From the NCBI GenBank assembly GCA_963978895.1, contig OZ022238.1:50809543-50873542 (forward strand): a DNA stretch of 64,000 nucleotides, written 5' to 3'. Source of the DNA: Erpobdella octoculata (lineage: Eukaryota; Annelida; Clitellata; Hirudinida; Erpobdellidae). The translations under genes were made by a program, and so were the position numbers. Shown here in pieces: positions 48,477 to 61,500 of the stretch. The stretch's first letter is position 1. The number at the start of each line of letters is the position of its first letter. The notes beneath the pieces were generated by a model, which saw only the letters and a program-made list of their open reading frames with translations, was not told the DNA's origin and made no database searches.

Positions 48477-49133
48477 GTATATATATATACGCGGAAAAGC
48501 GACCGGGAACGCGACGGGAACGGGAAAGCGGAGAAGGAAACGGGAGCGAGAGAGACAAACATTAGAAAAACCTCTAAAATCCCCGGGCAACGCCGGGCAA
48601 CGCCGGGCAACGCCGGGCAACGCCGGGCAACGCCGGGCAACGCCGGGCAACGCCGGGTGCCCCCGCTAGTATATCAATAAATGTAAGCTTTAACTACTAA
48701 TATATATTCAAAGGAGCCTAATAAAAATATTTACTTGGAGATTGACAGTAATTTCAGAATTGACATTTAGCCGTATACAGATCTCCAAATCGTGATCATG
48801 ACATTTTTGAGACAAGGTTAGTTGACAATCTTGAGATGCTAGTTTATATTGTTTTTTCTGATATGTAAAATACAACTGCCAAAAACCTCGATTTTTTCCA
48901 AAATAGATGGTTGTTGCTGAAACTGTTTTTGACGAATCTGCTTCAACGAGACCAACATGAACAGTCCTTGTCCATGAAATGTTTTCTAACCTTTCCACAT
49001 CGACTCTGCTCAACCTCCACATACTATTACTTTCCGCATATACAATGGACAGCTCTTCTAAAGAATCTTTTAAACAGTTTTTCACTGTGATGTCTTTTAA
49101 GTTTTTCAAGAAACGCAAAGTCATTTTTATCAA
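45995..49133 (-). CDS. Gene 7: beta-type plus ApoL-like protein with eroded hairpin
   Basis: Exons on the minus strand: E1 49133-48735, E2 48119-47946, E3 47819-47569, E4 47225-45995, about 684 residues. E1 has [24 protein letters not shown] and [19 protein letters not shown]3 has [22 protein letters not shown] and FSNREV. E4 aligns with gene 8, but the usual TSSAAAVVGAG start of the hairpin is replaced by charged sequence ([14 protein letters not shown]), the GGATGVITGIVDS element has become [14 protein letters not shown], and about 48 residues after MRESS are missing in frame. E2 is the shortest (174 nt). Intron 1 is 615 bp because a repeat with (TA)n and a (GGGCAACGCC)n tract sits in it. 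The frame is open throughout, so it is expressed and altered, or decaying. Confidence 0.72.
48170..48665 (-). mobile_element. Repeat cluster in intron 1 of gene 7
   Basis: From left to right: (GTAT)n at 48175-48225, a short (TA)n, an inverted SINE-like tail (ATCCGATCGTAATGAAATTT, ACACAACCTTGAGGGTCAAG), a long (TA)n at 48390-48480, a CGGGAACG-rich tract, and seven units of CAACGCCGGG (48590-48655) ending at CCCCCGCTAGTATATC. This is the inverted relative of the 8030 and 15335 elements. It sits between E1 and E2 and expands that intron about eightfold. Confidence 0.65.
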
Positions 49134-52100
49134 GAAAATTTAAAGATAAGTATAGATAAAATTATTCAGAGGCAAACATGTATCACCAAAAGACTTCGTT
49201 GTTGTCTTTCGACTGTGCAAATATAATACACATTTCTTGAGCCAACCCAATCAGACACTATAGGATACTCTTTCTTAGTAGAAGCCTAGGTGCAGGCAGT
49301 AAAGGACTAGAGCAGTTAATAGCTGACTGACTGGCTGAATGGCTGCGTGTATCCATGAATCACTGGAGAGGGGACTGGAACTATGGATCACTCTACCGGA
49401 TTATCAAAACATTTGATTGCTACAAAAGCTAGTTGAAAAAATTATATCTAGTAGAACAAAATGTGGTTCAAATATTTTGTAGTTTTCAATTGCGGTTACA
49501 GCAAGAAAGCAAACAGTAAATTCAAAACGACGTCTGGCTTTATAACTTATCGCCAGCTGGTGAGCTCAGCTTAACGATTAGCTTAGCTTTCAAATTTTTT
49601 CTTTATTTGGACGACCAATGCAATAATGAATAAGTATTAAATTCTTCAGATGCCAAAAACCATTGCTAGACAGCTTGTTTAGCTATGTGTATGTGCACGT
49701 CTGGTTACAATCTTCCTGGGCCCGTATACATGACGAGGTCTTATTGTCTTAAGAGCTCGCCGTGTCTTACGACGGCGTATCTCAGTGGGGGGGACGAAAA
49801 AAGCTAATTCATGACACTCGACTAGCGCTGTTCTCGAGATTAAAGTTAGATTAACTTTACGCCTGCCAGCAAGCAGGTTTAACGGGTGTCTTAGTTAAAA
49901 TAAACACTGATTTCCAGAGTTCTCACATCGTTTCGCTCATAGATATCTATGGTTTCGCTATTGGAATAATAACTCAAAGCTAAAATTCTAGAACTAAGGA
50001 ACTTATAATGTTTATTAATTTATTGCTAACTTTGTCATTAAAAATGTAGGCTCGTTCTCTCGTTGTTTATGTTGTAATTACTTTTGAAGTGTGCACACAC
50101 AATAGAGGTTTCCAGGTCATCTATTGGAATTCATTCGATTCTATTCTTTTGAACTTTTGTGTACTAATTCATACCATGCTAATTATAATAGTTGTTCGTT
50201 GTGTGTTTTTAACATGACCTTATTAATATCAGTAAATATTATAAAGTGTTAAATGTATTGAAAGTTTATGATACAATAAATTGTTTAGATCTTAATTTAG
50301 AGTTGAATGATGATTCATTGGATCAAATCTTCAAGTTCAACAGTTCAAATTTGGGACAAGAAGCTCAGAAAAGACTCAAACTATGAGAATCCTGTGTTTA
50401 TGTAAAATATATTTATAACTTTTGAATTTTTTTTTATTTAACAATCATGGCATATAAGCTTGGAAGTGTATGATAAAATATTTGCAATAAACATGTTTCA
50501 AATGAAACAACTGTGTCTTGATTTACTTTTACTGGTTATGATTTGTATTAGAGTTACTGTTATGTAACTTATTTGTACACAGTGGATTATTTGATTTAGG
50601 TAAAAAAAATAATTATTACAAATCTGATGTAGGTGAAAAATTATTAGTTATAGTTATTGAAAAAATATCTCCAGCGGGGAGTTGTGCTATGAAAATTCTT
50701 TGGAAAAGAATAATTTTTATGAATGATTTTAGCTTATTTGATTAATTTTTGTGAAATTATAATAGAACTATTTTTTGATTAATTTTTTATATTCATGTTT
50801 ATTATAGAGTTTAAAATAATATTTAAATCTCCAGTTCAGGACAATTAGATTTGTTGATTATGAATTTTTTTAACTTTTGTTAATTTCAATAAATTGATGA
50901 CAAGAGTATACTTGTTGTAAATTGCTTAACATTTACTTGATGATTTTTTATTTTCCTAATTGTGAGAACTTTATGACAACAAGAGTATAATTGTTGGAAA
51001 GTTGCTTATATTTGTTACTTTCTATTGAGATACGAGGTAAATTGTTATATTTTAAGAATTAAAAGTTTCAATTAATTTAAGTTGTATTTATTAATTTAGT
51101 AAATTAAACTTTAACATTAGAATTATTTGAACAGGAAACTAAATAATGCTATAAAAATCCTTTGAGAAAGATTTATTGCTTATGAATAATTTTGAGCTTT
51201 GATTTCTTGTTGGGACAGGAAGCTTATTAGTGCTATGCAGAAAATTTTATATAACATGTATTAGAGTTCAAAGTAATATGCAGAATTCTATACTATGTAT
51301 GATTTGAGATTATTTAGAATTTGCTTTTATTTTATAATTTCTTGTAACTTATCTCATGCTTTAAGTTTTACTTATTACTTACTGTTTTTATTTCAATAGT
51401 TTGATGACAATAAGTAGATTATAATTGTTGAAAAGTTGCGTAAAATACTTGACAACTTTTTGTTACTTTCTTTTGAAACATGAAATGGATTATATTACAA
51501 ACGTAGGTTTTAAAAAAAATTTCAGCAAAATTTCAATTTCAATTGTATTTATAGATATTCGGTGTTTACAACTTTTAATAGATTAACTGTTACTTAAATA
51601 ATTTGTTATAAGTGATTTGGAAAATAACAGGTTTCAAAGTATTTAATTTATATTTATTAATGAAGTAAATTATGTAATAGGACTTTAATTATTTCGAGGC
51701 AAGCAATTTTATTTAATGTAAATATTAATATAATTTTCTCTAAATAATAACGATCAAATTTCACACGAATTAAAACTCCGTCTAATTTGATCGTATATAT
51801 GTCATTGCACATGCGCACAAGTTGAAAAATAATATGGAAAGCCGACGGAAGAAAGTGAAAACAAATCGGCGAACAGTATAGCTCGTCCGGACCCAATGCT
51901 GCCGTCATATGAATACCGTATTCGTAGGGCTGCCAGTCTGAAACTAGCAACGCAGAGCGTAGGGCTTTAGTCACGCGTAACGTAAGCGCGCGTCATGAAT
52001 ATTATGATTACATAAAGATGGGCTTTTGCATAAGGATGGGCTTAGTGAACGTTGACTGCGTTCAAGAATGAGGCTGAAAAAATATATAAGTAGATTTATC

Positions 52101-52690
52101 ACAAGTACCTTAAAAGTCTGTTTTAACATGATCACCGATATAATCTGTTGCAAAAGTGATTCCTTTTGTGTTATAGTTAGAATGTGGTCAATTGATTGCA
52201 TGTGAACACCAGCTTTGCATGGTTTGAAATGTTTTAAATTGCTATTAAAAAAAAAAACTAATTTGGAGAAAAAAACGAAAATCTCTCAGTATATCAAGTT
52301 TTTTCAATGCTGGCGTAGGTACAGTCAGCAACGCATCACGTATCAACAACGAAAATTAGACACCCCAGAAAAGACCCTTCAGAAATAGACGCTAAATTAC
52401 TCAAAAAACACTATAAAGATAATTTCGTCGAAATTTAACATGAAAACAAAACACATTCAAATCTTTTATTAAACTTAATGTTTTTAAAAATAACTGCAAA
52501 GTTAAACTTAAAACTAATTTTAAATTTTATCAGATGGAGTTTACATTAATCGAGAAGACAAAAATAACACTATAACAGATAGCGTGTCTTAAATAGTGCT
52601 GAAGCTTTCATATTATCAAGTTTCTATCTATATCTTTATTATTGAACAAAACACTTTAAAAATATAATTGCTGAATGTTCAAAATTCTAA
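49134..52690. other. Intergenic, no gene seen
   Basis: About 3.5 kb between genes 7 and 8. The left 700 bp is more GC-balanced; 49900-51650 is very AT-rich. Frames around 51657-52201 have no recognisable content and no matching copies. No repeats with clear ends were seen. Confidence 0.4.
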
Positions 52691-52693
52691 GCA

Positions 52694-55600
52694 TCAGTTT
52701 TCTAGCAAAACCTTCAATTGATCCAAGCTATCTTGAAGTTGAACTGCTTGCATTTCTAGTTTGTATCCTGTTTCAGAACGTCCGCCTTTTGCTAAGCTGA
52801 CAGAGTTAACTATGAGAGATGTTATGTCGAATAACAGTCCTGGAGCTATTCCAATGATGCGTAGCCCAACATAACTGGATAAATGAGCGCCAATTTTGGC
52901 CGCTCGAACACCAACGTTACCAACCATGTGAGTTACCTTTCCAGCAAGCACAGCTGACGTATTAACGGAATGTAAAGATGTATTATCTTCAGACAAGTCC
53001 AGTTTTGATTCTCTTAAAAGAAGCAGTTGCAAGGTTGAAAGCGAATTACTGAGTGATTGGTCCATTCCTAGGAGATCGACTGTTGAATTTAAGAACTTCG
53101 ACGTCAGCGCAGAATCGACAATTCCAGTTATCACTCCTGTTGCTCCACCTGTTACCGTCATTCCTATACCAGCCACCGTTAAACCCAATGACGCCCCGGC
53201 AGTGAATGGAGCTATAAAAATACCTGTAATTGCCATGCCTGCTCCAACTACAGCAGCAGCCGAAGAAGTAATCATGGTTATGTTTACATTTCTTTTTTTC
53301 AGGTGTAGCTCAGACGCAGTTTTGGATAAACGTTCAGCCAGCTCGCTTCTAACAATGATTAACAGTTCTAAACCATTTTTAAAAGAATTTTCCAAAACTT
53401 GTTGATTTATTAATTTATCATTCGCAGACGTAGCGACTTCGTCCAGATTAAAACACATTTGCTTGCATATTTCAAATTCTTCGTTCAAAACAGAGGCCAG
53501 CGAGTCAGGTTTAAATTTAAATGTTTTCTTCGAGTCGCAGTTCGGAATCGCGAAGATCATACCAACTTTGTTGAATCCAGATATTTCCAAAACAATGCAT
53601 AACGAATTCACGGCTACCAATAAATCGAGTCTCATTAGGTCTATTAAAATAAGTTTCATATCAGAATCCAAATTCTCATCACGGTCTATTTGATCCAGAT
53701 ATTTAATGTCGATAATGGTTGTTAACATATTTTGAATTTTACAAGCTTTGTCTCGTAACTCTTTCCAAAAGTCTTTTAAACTGATTAAATCTTTTACAAT
53801 CATTTGAAAGATATCTTGAATTTTCAAGTTTGGTTCCGTCGTGAAAAGAGCATCTACAGACAACTTAACATTTTCAATTTCTATGGTTTCGAATTTTTCA
53901 TCTGCTTGTTCTTCTTGAGAAATTTTGCGAAGTTCTTTTGACAGACGAGTTAGTAAGTCAGCAAAACCTTTTAAATGACTTTGAAATTTAATTTTCATGA
54001 AACGATTCAAGTCGTCTGCCATTTTCTTTATGTTTTCGGTTTTTTCATTCAACAAGCTGTTGAAATAAATATGAATACACATGTTAATATAATTCATACA
54101 CATGTTAATATAATTCATACACATCTTAATATAATTCATACACATGTTAATATAATTCATACACATGTTAATATAATTCATACACATGTTAATTTAATTC
54201 ATACACATGTTAATATAAATACATAACATAAATGTTCATTGCCTTAATGTCAACATTTCCATAAATATTCTTATTTAAGGTCCGTGCTATTTTAGTGACG
54301 TCAGTGTGGCTGGGGTAACTTGCTAAGATACTTTTGAACGTTTTTTGAACTTTGTCTTGCCGTTATAAAGCTTTTTAGTCTGCATGTTCTGCTGAGTAGA
54401 ACAGACAACAAACTATATGCTCTACCTCTTGTGCTCAAACTCAAAGATAAATATGACTAGTAGGCTAACCCGTTTAATAAAATATTGTAACAAGCATTTC
54501 AATAAAAATTTAACATCAGCAACTTGATAAAAACCAGCTGATGGTTAAAAAAAACTCTAAAATTATGGAAAGCTGATGGGCATCATGTTTATTTTTATTG
54601 CAGCATTTCTAAAGTTTATGTGCTTATGAGATGGGCAGCCGCCAAAGTTTAGTGAATAAGTAACTAAGCTGGTTATGTCGTAAGACATGACGGGTGGACA
54701 CTAGTTGCCAGGGGTGTAGCTGATCGGGATGGTTTTGGGCTCTGTACGTTAGCGTTCCAAGACTGGCCGGACCGAAATTGTTGTGCTAAGCTAAAGGATT
54801 TTATGAATGTCAAAACGAACTTGGCCCAAATAAGCACTAGCTTGAATTTTGTGCCTATAAAATGAGCCGAGCATAGTTGACAACGAGCAGGGTCGCGACA
54901 AATCAGCATGTTCAATGCTTTGCTCTGTACCCCTTGTAAGCATCAAAACCATTTTTTAAACACCCTAATCCAGCGGGTTTCTTATTCAAACAAATTGATT
55001 ACATCATTGAATTATTACGTGTGATGAAAAAAGTATTTATTGGTGTTGTCATTCGATATGTGATAGATGTTGCAGAAGACGAAAAAGTCTGATGTGGATT
55101 TAATCACGTAAAAAAACCCTTCTAAAACAATTCTAATCGAAACACTTCAGTAGTAATGGTTTAAACTTCTGCATAAAATATGCCAGGCATGAAAAATGAC
55201 ATGCAAGCTCAGTTTAAAAAGTTTTTAGCAAGAAAACCAGTGTTTTAAGCCTAATCTTAGAGGATATTTGCAAATTTTTCTTTACAGCATTTTCAGATAG
55301 GCTTGCATCTGAAAAATGGTTTTTTGCATTGAAGTCTGCACGATGTGTCAATTTATAAATAGTATAATGATGTCTGCTTGCAATTGCCGTTGTGGCTCAG
55401 ATTTAGGTGGTCTACTTAAAGCAATCATAATGTCTATATTTTAAGGCTCAAAATTTTGGTTGCGTTTTTCTATCAACATAAAAAGTACTGCTGAGAGAAG
55501 ATACTGACTGTGCTGCATGAAAACGTAAAGGGCCGAACTTGATCTCACATAGGTTGTATTGATGGACTTGATTTATTGTTCTAAGGAAAAAAGATAAAGT

Positions 55601-57338
55601 TGGAGTAAGAAAAGAATATCAATATAACAATAGAGTATGAAACGTTCTAACAGCTCTTCTAGAGTGTGTAATAAATAAATTTCTAAAAAAAATTTTACTG
55701 CCTCAGATTATTATAATAATAACAATGATAATAATATAACTTGATCTCAGGGTAACATGAGTCTTGGAAGTTAATTTAAAATTCAAATGCGTGTAAACGT
55801 TTTAAAACCATTCATGGATTTCGTTAAGTCGTGTCTTGAATCTAGATTCAATACTGACTTGTTTTTAATTTTTACCAAGCATTTTATTTAGTATTTTTTT
55901 AAACTATAGAACTAACAAGGCATTTTAATTTTGGTTATCTTGAATTGATGGTGATTTGTGCGTTTTCGAATCAAAATTAGTTTCTATAAATAGAGACTAT
56001 AAATTTCTGCAAAATCATTATCATGTTTAGTACAGACTCAATAGAGAACCAACCGCACGACATTGCTCACAAAGCCAGCTCCTAACAAATAAATATAACA
56101 ACAAAAACAAGATAAAGGACAGATAATAGGAAACAGACAACCAAGACTGTGTGAGGAAACTGAATAAGATGAAAATTAGAAAGGTTACGCTGCTAGAGCT
56201 CGTTTAATTGTTTACGTCATTGTTAATGACCAAATGATTTCCTGGTAATAATTATTATGCTTATTACTATAATTTATCAATTAAATATAATTAAAAACAA
56301 ATTTCTCACCACGTTTGCTCTGCGTTTTCATAAACTTCCCGGTTAGAAAATTTGAAAGTCACTTTAATGTTATTTTTCTTGCTAGGAGGACAGATTTCGA
56401 TTTCAAGAGTGGTGTTATGATCGAGCGGTGTCAAGTTCATCTTTGTGTCATTCAAAATGTTCAGCTCGTAGCAAAATTCTTCGTAAACGAAATGCATCTT
56501 CCACGCGTGATTTCCATCACAACTTGCGAAACTAACATTTTCGACTGATTTTATACATTCCTAAGCAAACAAAAATAAATATGATATTTTTAGTAATTTT
56601 CATAAACATAATGGTTTCATTAGAAGTTATTAAATTTAATTAACAGAAACTTAAAACCAATGACAATACCAACATTGCTTTCCATATTCCATCTGTCGAA
56701 AAAAATTGCTGTTGTAAGTTTTTCGAACGATTCTTGGCCTTTATTTGTATCAGATTGTTGAGAAAAACTCAAATTAAAGTTTTTTATATCACCATCTAAG
56801 CAGTTTTTTACTATTACCGAGACTCCTTTCTTTAGAAGAACTTCGTTCTTTAGCTCAAATTCTTTCTCAGTGCCATCTATCTAAAATTATTTGTACAACT
56901 AATTTTTATCAAATAACAACAATAAATACAACTGTCAGCTCGGTAAAAAAAACATACTTGAAGTTTGGCAGTTATTTTTGAATTGGCATCCAACTGTATA
57001 AAAATTAACAAATCCTTTTCATGGCAGTTTTGAGACAAAGTTAGTTCACAATTTTGAGATGCAAGTTTGTATTGTTGCTTCTGATACGTAAAAAACAACT
57101 GCCAAAAACCACGATTTTCTCCAAAGTTGATGGTTTTGGCCGAAACCGTTTTTGACGAATCTGCTTCCACGAGACCAACTTGGACGGTCCTCGTCCATAA
57201 AATGTTTTCTAACCTTTCAACATCGACATTGTTTACGCTCCAAATATTGGTACTTTCGGCATATACAATGGAAAGCTTTTTTAAGGAATCAGTCAACTCG
57301 TTCTTTACTGTGAAGTTGTTTAAGCAGCGCAAAGTCAT
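52694..57338 (-). CDS. Gene 8: tandem beta-type domains plus ApoL-like protein
   Basis: Exons on the minus strand: E1 57338-56958, E2 56880-56674, E3 56560-56310, E4 54056-52694, about 733 residues. E1 has IVYAESTNIWSV, VERLENILWTRT and ENRGFWQLFFTYQKQQYKL. E3 has [21 protein letters not shown] and FSNREVYE. E4 has the full hairpin (SSAAAVVGAGMAITGIF, APFTAGASLGLTVAG, GGATGVITGIVDSAL) and ends KGGRSETGYKLEMQAVQL then DSLDQLKVLLEN. It is the closest relative of gene 7 and shows what gene 7 has lost. The last intron is 2.25 kb and carries a 21-bp minisatellite close to its 3' splice site. The open frame upstream of E4 through that array (heptad MCMNYIN) is intronic by comparison with all paralogs. 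Confidence 0.82.
54076..54218 (-). repeat. 21-bp minisatellite, about 7 units
   Basis: Units of ACACATGTTAATATAATTCAT lying about 20 bp upstream of the E4 acceptor of gene 8. Because 21 is a multiple of 3, the minus strand is open through the array and in frame with E4. Confidence 0.9.
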
Positions 57339-58566
57339 TTTTATGAAGATAAGTTAGTAAAATTAAATAAATACAACCAGGATTCATCTATTGACAATTT
57401 AAGCGTAGCCTAACTATTATTCTGCCTTTTATAGTTATCGTGTTGCCTAAATAAGTCATAATGAAAACAGCTATGCAAGCTTAATACAAAACGTAGTTTC
57501 TATTCAAGCCTCTGTCATATAAATTGTATGTAACTAAACTACCTATCGAAAGCAATATAATGCCTGCAGCTATGTACACATCGGCGCAGTGCACTCTCAC
57601 CCATTTCAAAGGCTTTTAAATAAAACATAAAAGGAAGACAAACAAACATGCTTCAATTTATATTACCGTAACGGTATATCACTAGCATGTTATAACTTCA
57701 CTTAATAGGCCAAATTCACCGCTTCTTTATTCTGCTACATTTGAGCTCAAAAGTCGGAGTTGTAGTGGGGAGGCTAGGAAAAAAATGCATACACTTCCTG
57801 TAAAAGCTAGACGACTTTTCCAGAAAACGTGGTAAATTTACGGATGGAGAACTGAGATAGTTTGAAATTTAAAAAAAAATTAAATACTTTCTTTTAGCGA
57901 TAAGCACGACCCTGGGGGGGGGGCTTTATTTGTTCAGTGGTAGCAAAGAATTTTACCTGGAGCTTGGAGCAGCTTGTCCCTTCGACCCAAATGTTTGTGT
58001 AAATTATAGTTTTTAAAACATATTCATCATAGAAAGTATCGATGTGTGAAATTTTTTGTAAATTAGTCTTATGGATTTAAAGTTTTCTTAAACGACTTTG
58101 TCCACAGGTATACGCCGCCAAGTGGTTTATCGTTTTAAAAGTAAACAAAGCATACTTTGCGCTGGGGATGCAGCTGCTGTGTTGCTGGATGCTTGTAGCT
58201 CAGCAGCAAGTTTTCCTCGTTCGCAGTTGTAGAGGAAAAGTTTTGGTGCGAAAACTTTCGTGTGTCTTTAATGCAAACGTATTTTTTAGCTGTTTTAGAA
58301 AACAGCTGTTCTCTTGTGGATGTACAATTTTTTGCATAATCGCTATAAATTTTATTTAAAAATTAATAGACGAATTTACTAATTCAAAAAATATTTATTG
58401 TTACTTAGGAAAATATCTTCAACTCGGTTGTTTTCCGGATTTTGCCTCTGCCATTTTGTTTTCCAGCAAATCGTGTGTTCTCTCGATATCGTTGTGTGTT
58501 TAGAGCTTCCTCCTCCGTACCTACTGCTTAAGTTAGGAACCAAACCCGGCTTCATTAGGCGACAAG
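57339..58566. other. Intergenic region between gene 8 and tropomyosin
   Basis: Gene 8 and the tropomyosin gene are divergently transcribed from this 1.2-kb interval, so it should hold both promoters. I see no shared promoter block with genes 1-3. The CTTCCTCCTCCGTACC stretch before the tropomyosin start (58505-58566) is probably its 5' untranslated region. Confidence 0.4.
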
Positions 58567-61500
58567 ATGGGGGAAAGTCCAATGGAAATCATCAAGATGT
58601 CCATGCTGGCCATGAAGCAAGAGAAGGAAAATGCAGACGACAAGTCTGAACAACTCGCCAGCGATCTCAGAGAACAAGAACTCATCTCAGAAAGGGTTTG
58701 TTAGTTAGCCAGAGTATTTTGTTGAGCCATTTAAACGACCGATACGTCAAACATTTCAAAGTACAATGGATGAAAGGAAAGAAAAGTTGATGGATTGATT
58801 GATTTGATTAATGGATTTATATGATAGATAAATCGATGGGTGGATTTGACTGATGGGTTGATTTGATGGATTGATGTGTCGTTGGATTTGGTGGATGGGT
58901 TGGTTTGATGGGTCGGTGGATTTGATGGATAAATGGGTGGGTGAACTTGATGAATTGGTGGGTGTTTGGATTTAATCAACATATGGATTTATTTATGTAT
59001 GTATGGAAAGTTGGATTTGCTGGATACACAGATGGGTAGATGGATATAATTGATAGATAGATGTATATATGAATTGATGGATGGATGGATGGATGGATGG
59101 ATGGATGGATGGATGGATGGATGGATGGGTGAACTGCTTGTTGATAAGAAAATCATTTGCGAAAATAAAAATATTCTGTCGAACTGTATGTGAAATGTGA
59201 TTGCATATCTCTCAGAAAATAGTTTAATTCGCTAAAATTCTTCACGATGAGTCACTAAGTAACGACCTCACTTAAGGCCATTTTTCAATGAAGTTAGTTT
59301 TACAAACTGTACCACGTGCCTTAAACCTGGTCGGTGAAAAAAAAACTTAAATTCTATTAAACTCTTTAAGCCAGTTCTAAAAATACTTACATTCACCGTG
59401 TACACAATCACTCTTTTTTGTTATATAGTATATACCATTTTATTGTACGATTAAAGCCATATCGTAGTTTTATCTAGACTCCGTGTGGCATTATCGGTGA
59501 AAGCACATAGATGCACCTGATTTAACAACCGCATCATTCTACTCCGAATCGGAAATAGCTATATTTATTATTCATTTATAAATTAACTATTTTAAAAACA
59601 TTCATATAAAATAGGTCTTCACTCTGCAAACTTTAAAACAAAAGACATAAAGCAGGGATAGGTGTAAATTTACTTAAATACTATCGACATATTTCCAAAT
59701 TGCCTTTTCAACACTCTTATCTTAATAACAAAAATAACTTAAATAAATGGTTGCTCAGTACAAAGTTATACAAGTCAAGAGACAAACAAATATGCCGATT
59801 TTCTTAGCGGTATTATTTATAAAAAAAAATGATGGTTATATAAATTATGGCGTTATTATTACTTCAATATCAATCAACAGAACGAAGAACAGATTGAGTT
59901 ATTGAACAAGAAAATAACAAGCATCAACAAAGAGTTGGAAGAGACGAAGACGAAGCTGAAGGTGGAGACGAAAAAGTTCGAGAAGAAGAACAAGAAAGTA
60001 ACCGCGGTGAGCGAGTTTTATTTTCGCGGTGATGATGATGATGATGAATGAAATGGTAAAATAGTGGTGATAGAAATTGAAATGGTAAAAATAGTGGTGA
60101 TAGAAATTGAAATGGTAAAAATAGTGGTGATAGAAATTGAAATGGTAAAAATAGTGGTGATAGAAATTGAAATGGTAAAAATAGTGGTGATAGAAATTGA
60201 AATGGTAAAAATAGTGGTGATAGAAATTGAAATGGTAAAAATAGTGGTGATAAAAATTGAAATGGTAAAAATAGTGGTGATAGAAATTGAAATGGTAAAA
60301 ATAGTGGTGATAGAAATTGAAATGGTAAAAATAGTGGTGATAGAAATTGAAATGGTAAAAATAGTGGTGATAGAGATGATGATGATGATATTTCTAAAGG
60401 TAAAGACGGTGGTGGTAGTGGACATGATGATGGTTAAATTGTGGTTGGTGAAAAATTAAATATTTCTTAGGAGGTGGAAATAAATTGATTAATACAGCTT
60501 TGATGATTGCCGACAGCGGTATATAGTATTTTTGCGCAAACTGCATTGAAACATGAGCATATCACCACCACCACCATCGTCATCGCCATCATCATCACTA
60601 AAACCACACAACGCTCAACATTATTGTCGTCATCACCAGACGGAGGCGGAAGTACAAAACCTGACAAAGAAACTCCGGCAGCTGGAAGAAGAATTTGAAA
60701 ACTGCGAAACGAAACTCAACCTCGTCAACACCAAACTCGAAGAGGCTACGGCTATGACAGATGACAATGAGAGGTCTGGTCAAAATTTTTTTTTAATAAT
60801 TTATTTCATTTTAATTTATTTAACTAATTTTTATCAATTAAATACTTTGTTAACTTGTGTGTGATGGTTCTAATTTTAAGGAAAAAAAATTACTTTCTAT
60901 ACACGTGTATTACTATTGTTTACTGGGACGTTTGCCATTGTCGAAACTTTTTTCTACTATTCAAGAGAAAAAAGACTGACCCTTGAACTTTATGGGGTTC
61001 AATTTTCCATGACCTCGTTTCCTCACCCTTACTGGATGTTTTCCTCTAATACGTTTAATCGGCTCGGTCTATTTTTAGAATCGCCAGACGCCTGTAGTAT
61101 ACATTACATTGCTTGTAATTTATTCCTTTCATGCTACGAGCTTGGCTCAGGAATTTTTTTAGTAATTATGCAATTAATTCAGACTTATAGTGTAGCATGT
61201 TCTTGCTCTACTTGATTATAGTCATTGTCAATAATTACTCAAGTAACAAATTCAATACCTTTAGAAAACCATCTTTATTATTTCAGAGCAACTATCGAAA
61301 AACAGCATGTAGCAAATTATTTAAAAAACTAGCCAACTTAATTAAAAGTAAAGCTAAAAGTTAAACTCTGATTTATGAGAAAATTGAATGCGCGTTATAA
61401 ACATCTGTTTATGATGTGCTGATGGTGTAGCGGTAAGCGTTCGCATGGAGACCTAGAAGTCGATGGTTCGAAGTCCCCCAGCCTTTCCAGCGCCCATCGG

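Noticed and set aside
51657..52201. Frames of 105 and 76 codons
   Set aside because: No recognisable domain, no copies elsewhere in the window and composition like the flanks.
54057..54187. Longer gene 8 start through MCMNYIN repeats
   Set aside because: All seven paralogs have an acceptor at the corresponding E4 position, and the upstream part is a minisatellite; kept only as an isoform question.
60018..60459. Long frames on both strands across the 30-bp array
   Set aside because: A 30-bp period without stops opens frames on both strands; the array lies in a tropomyosin intron.
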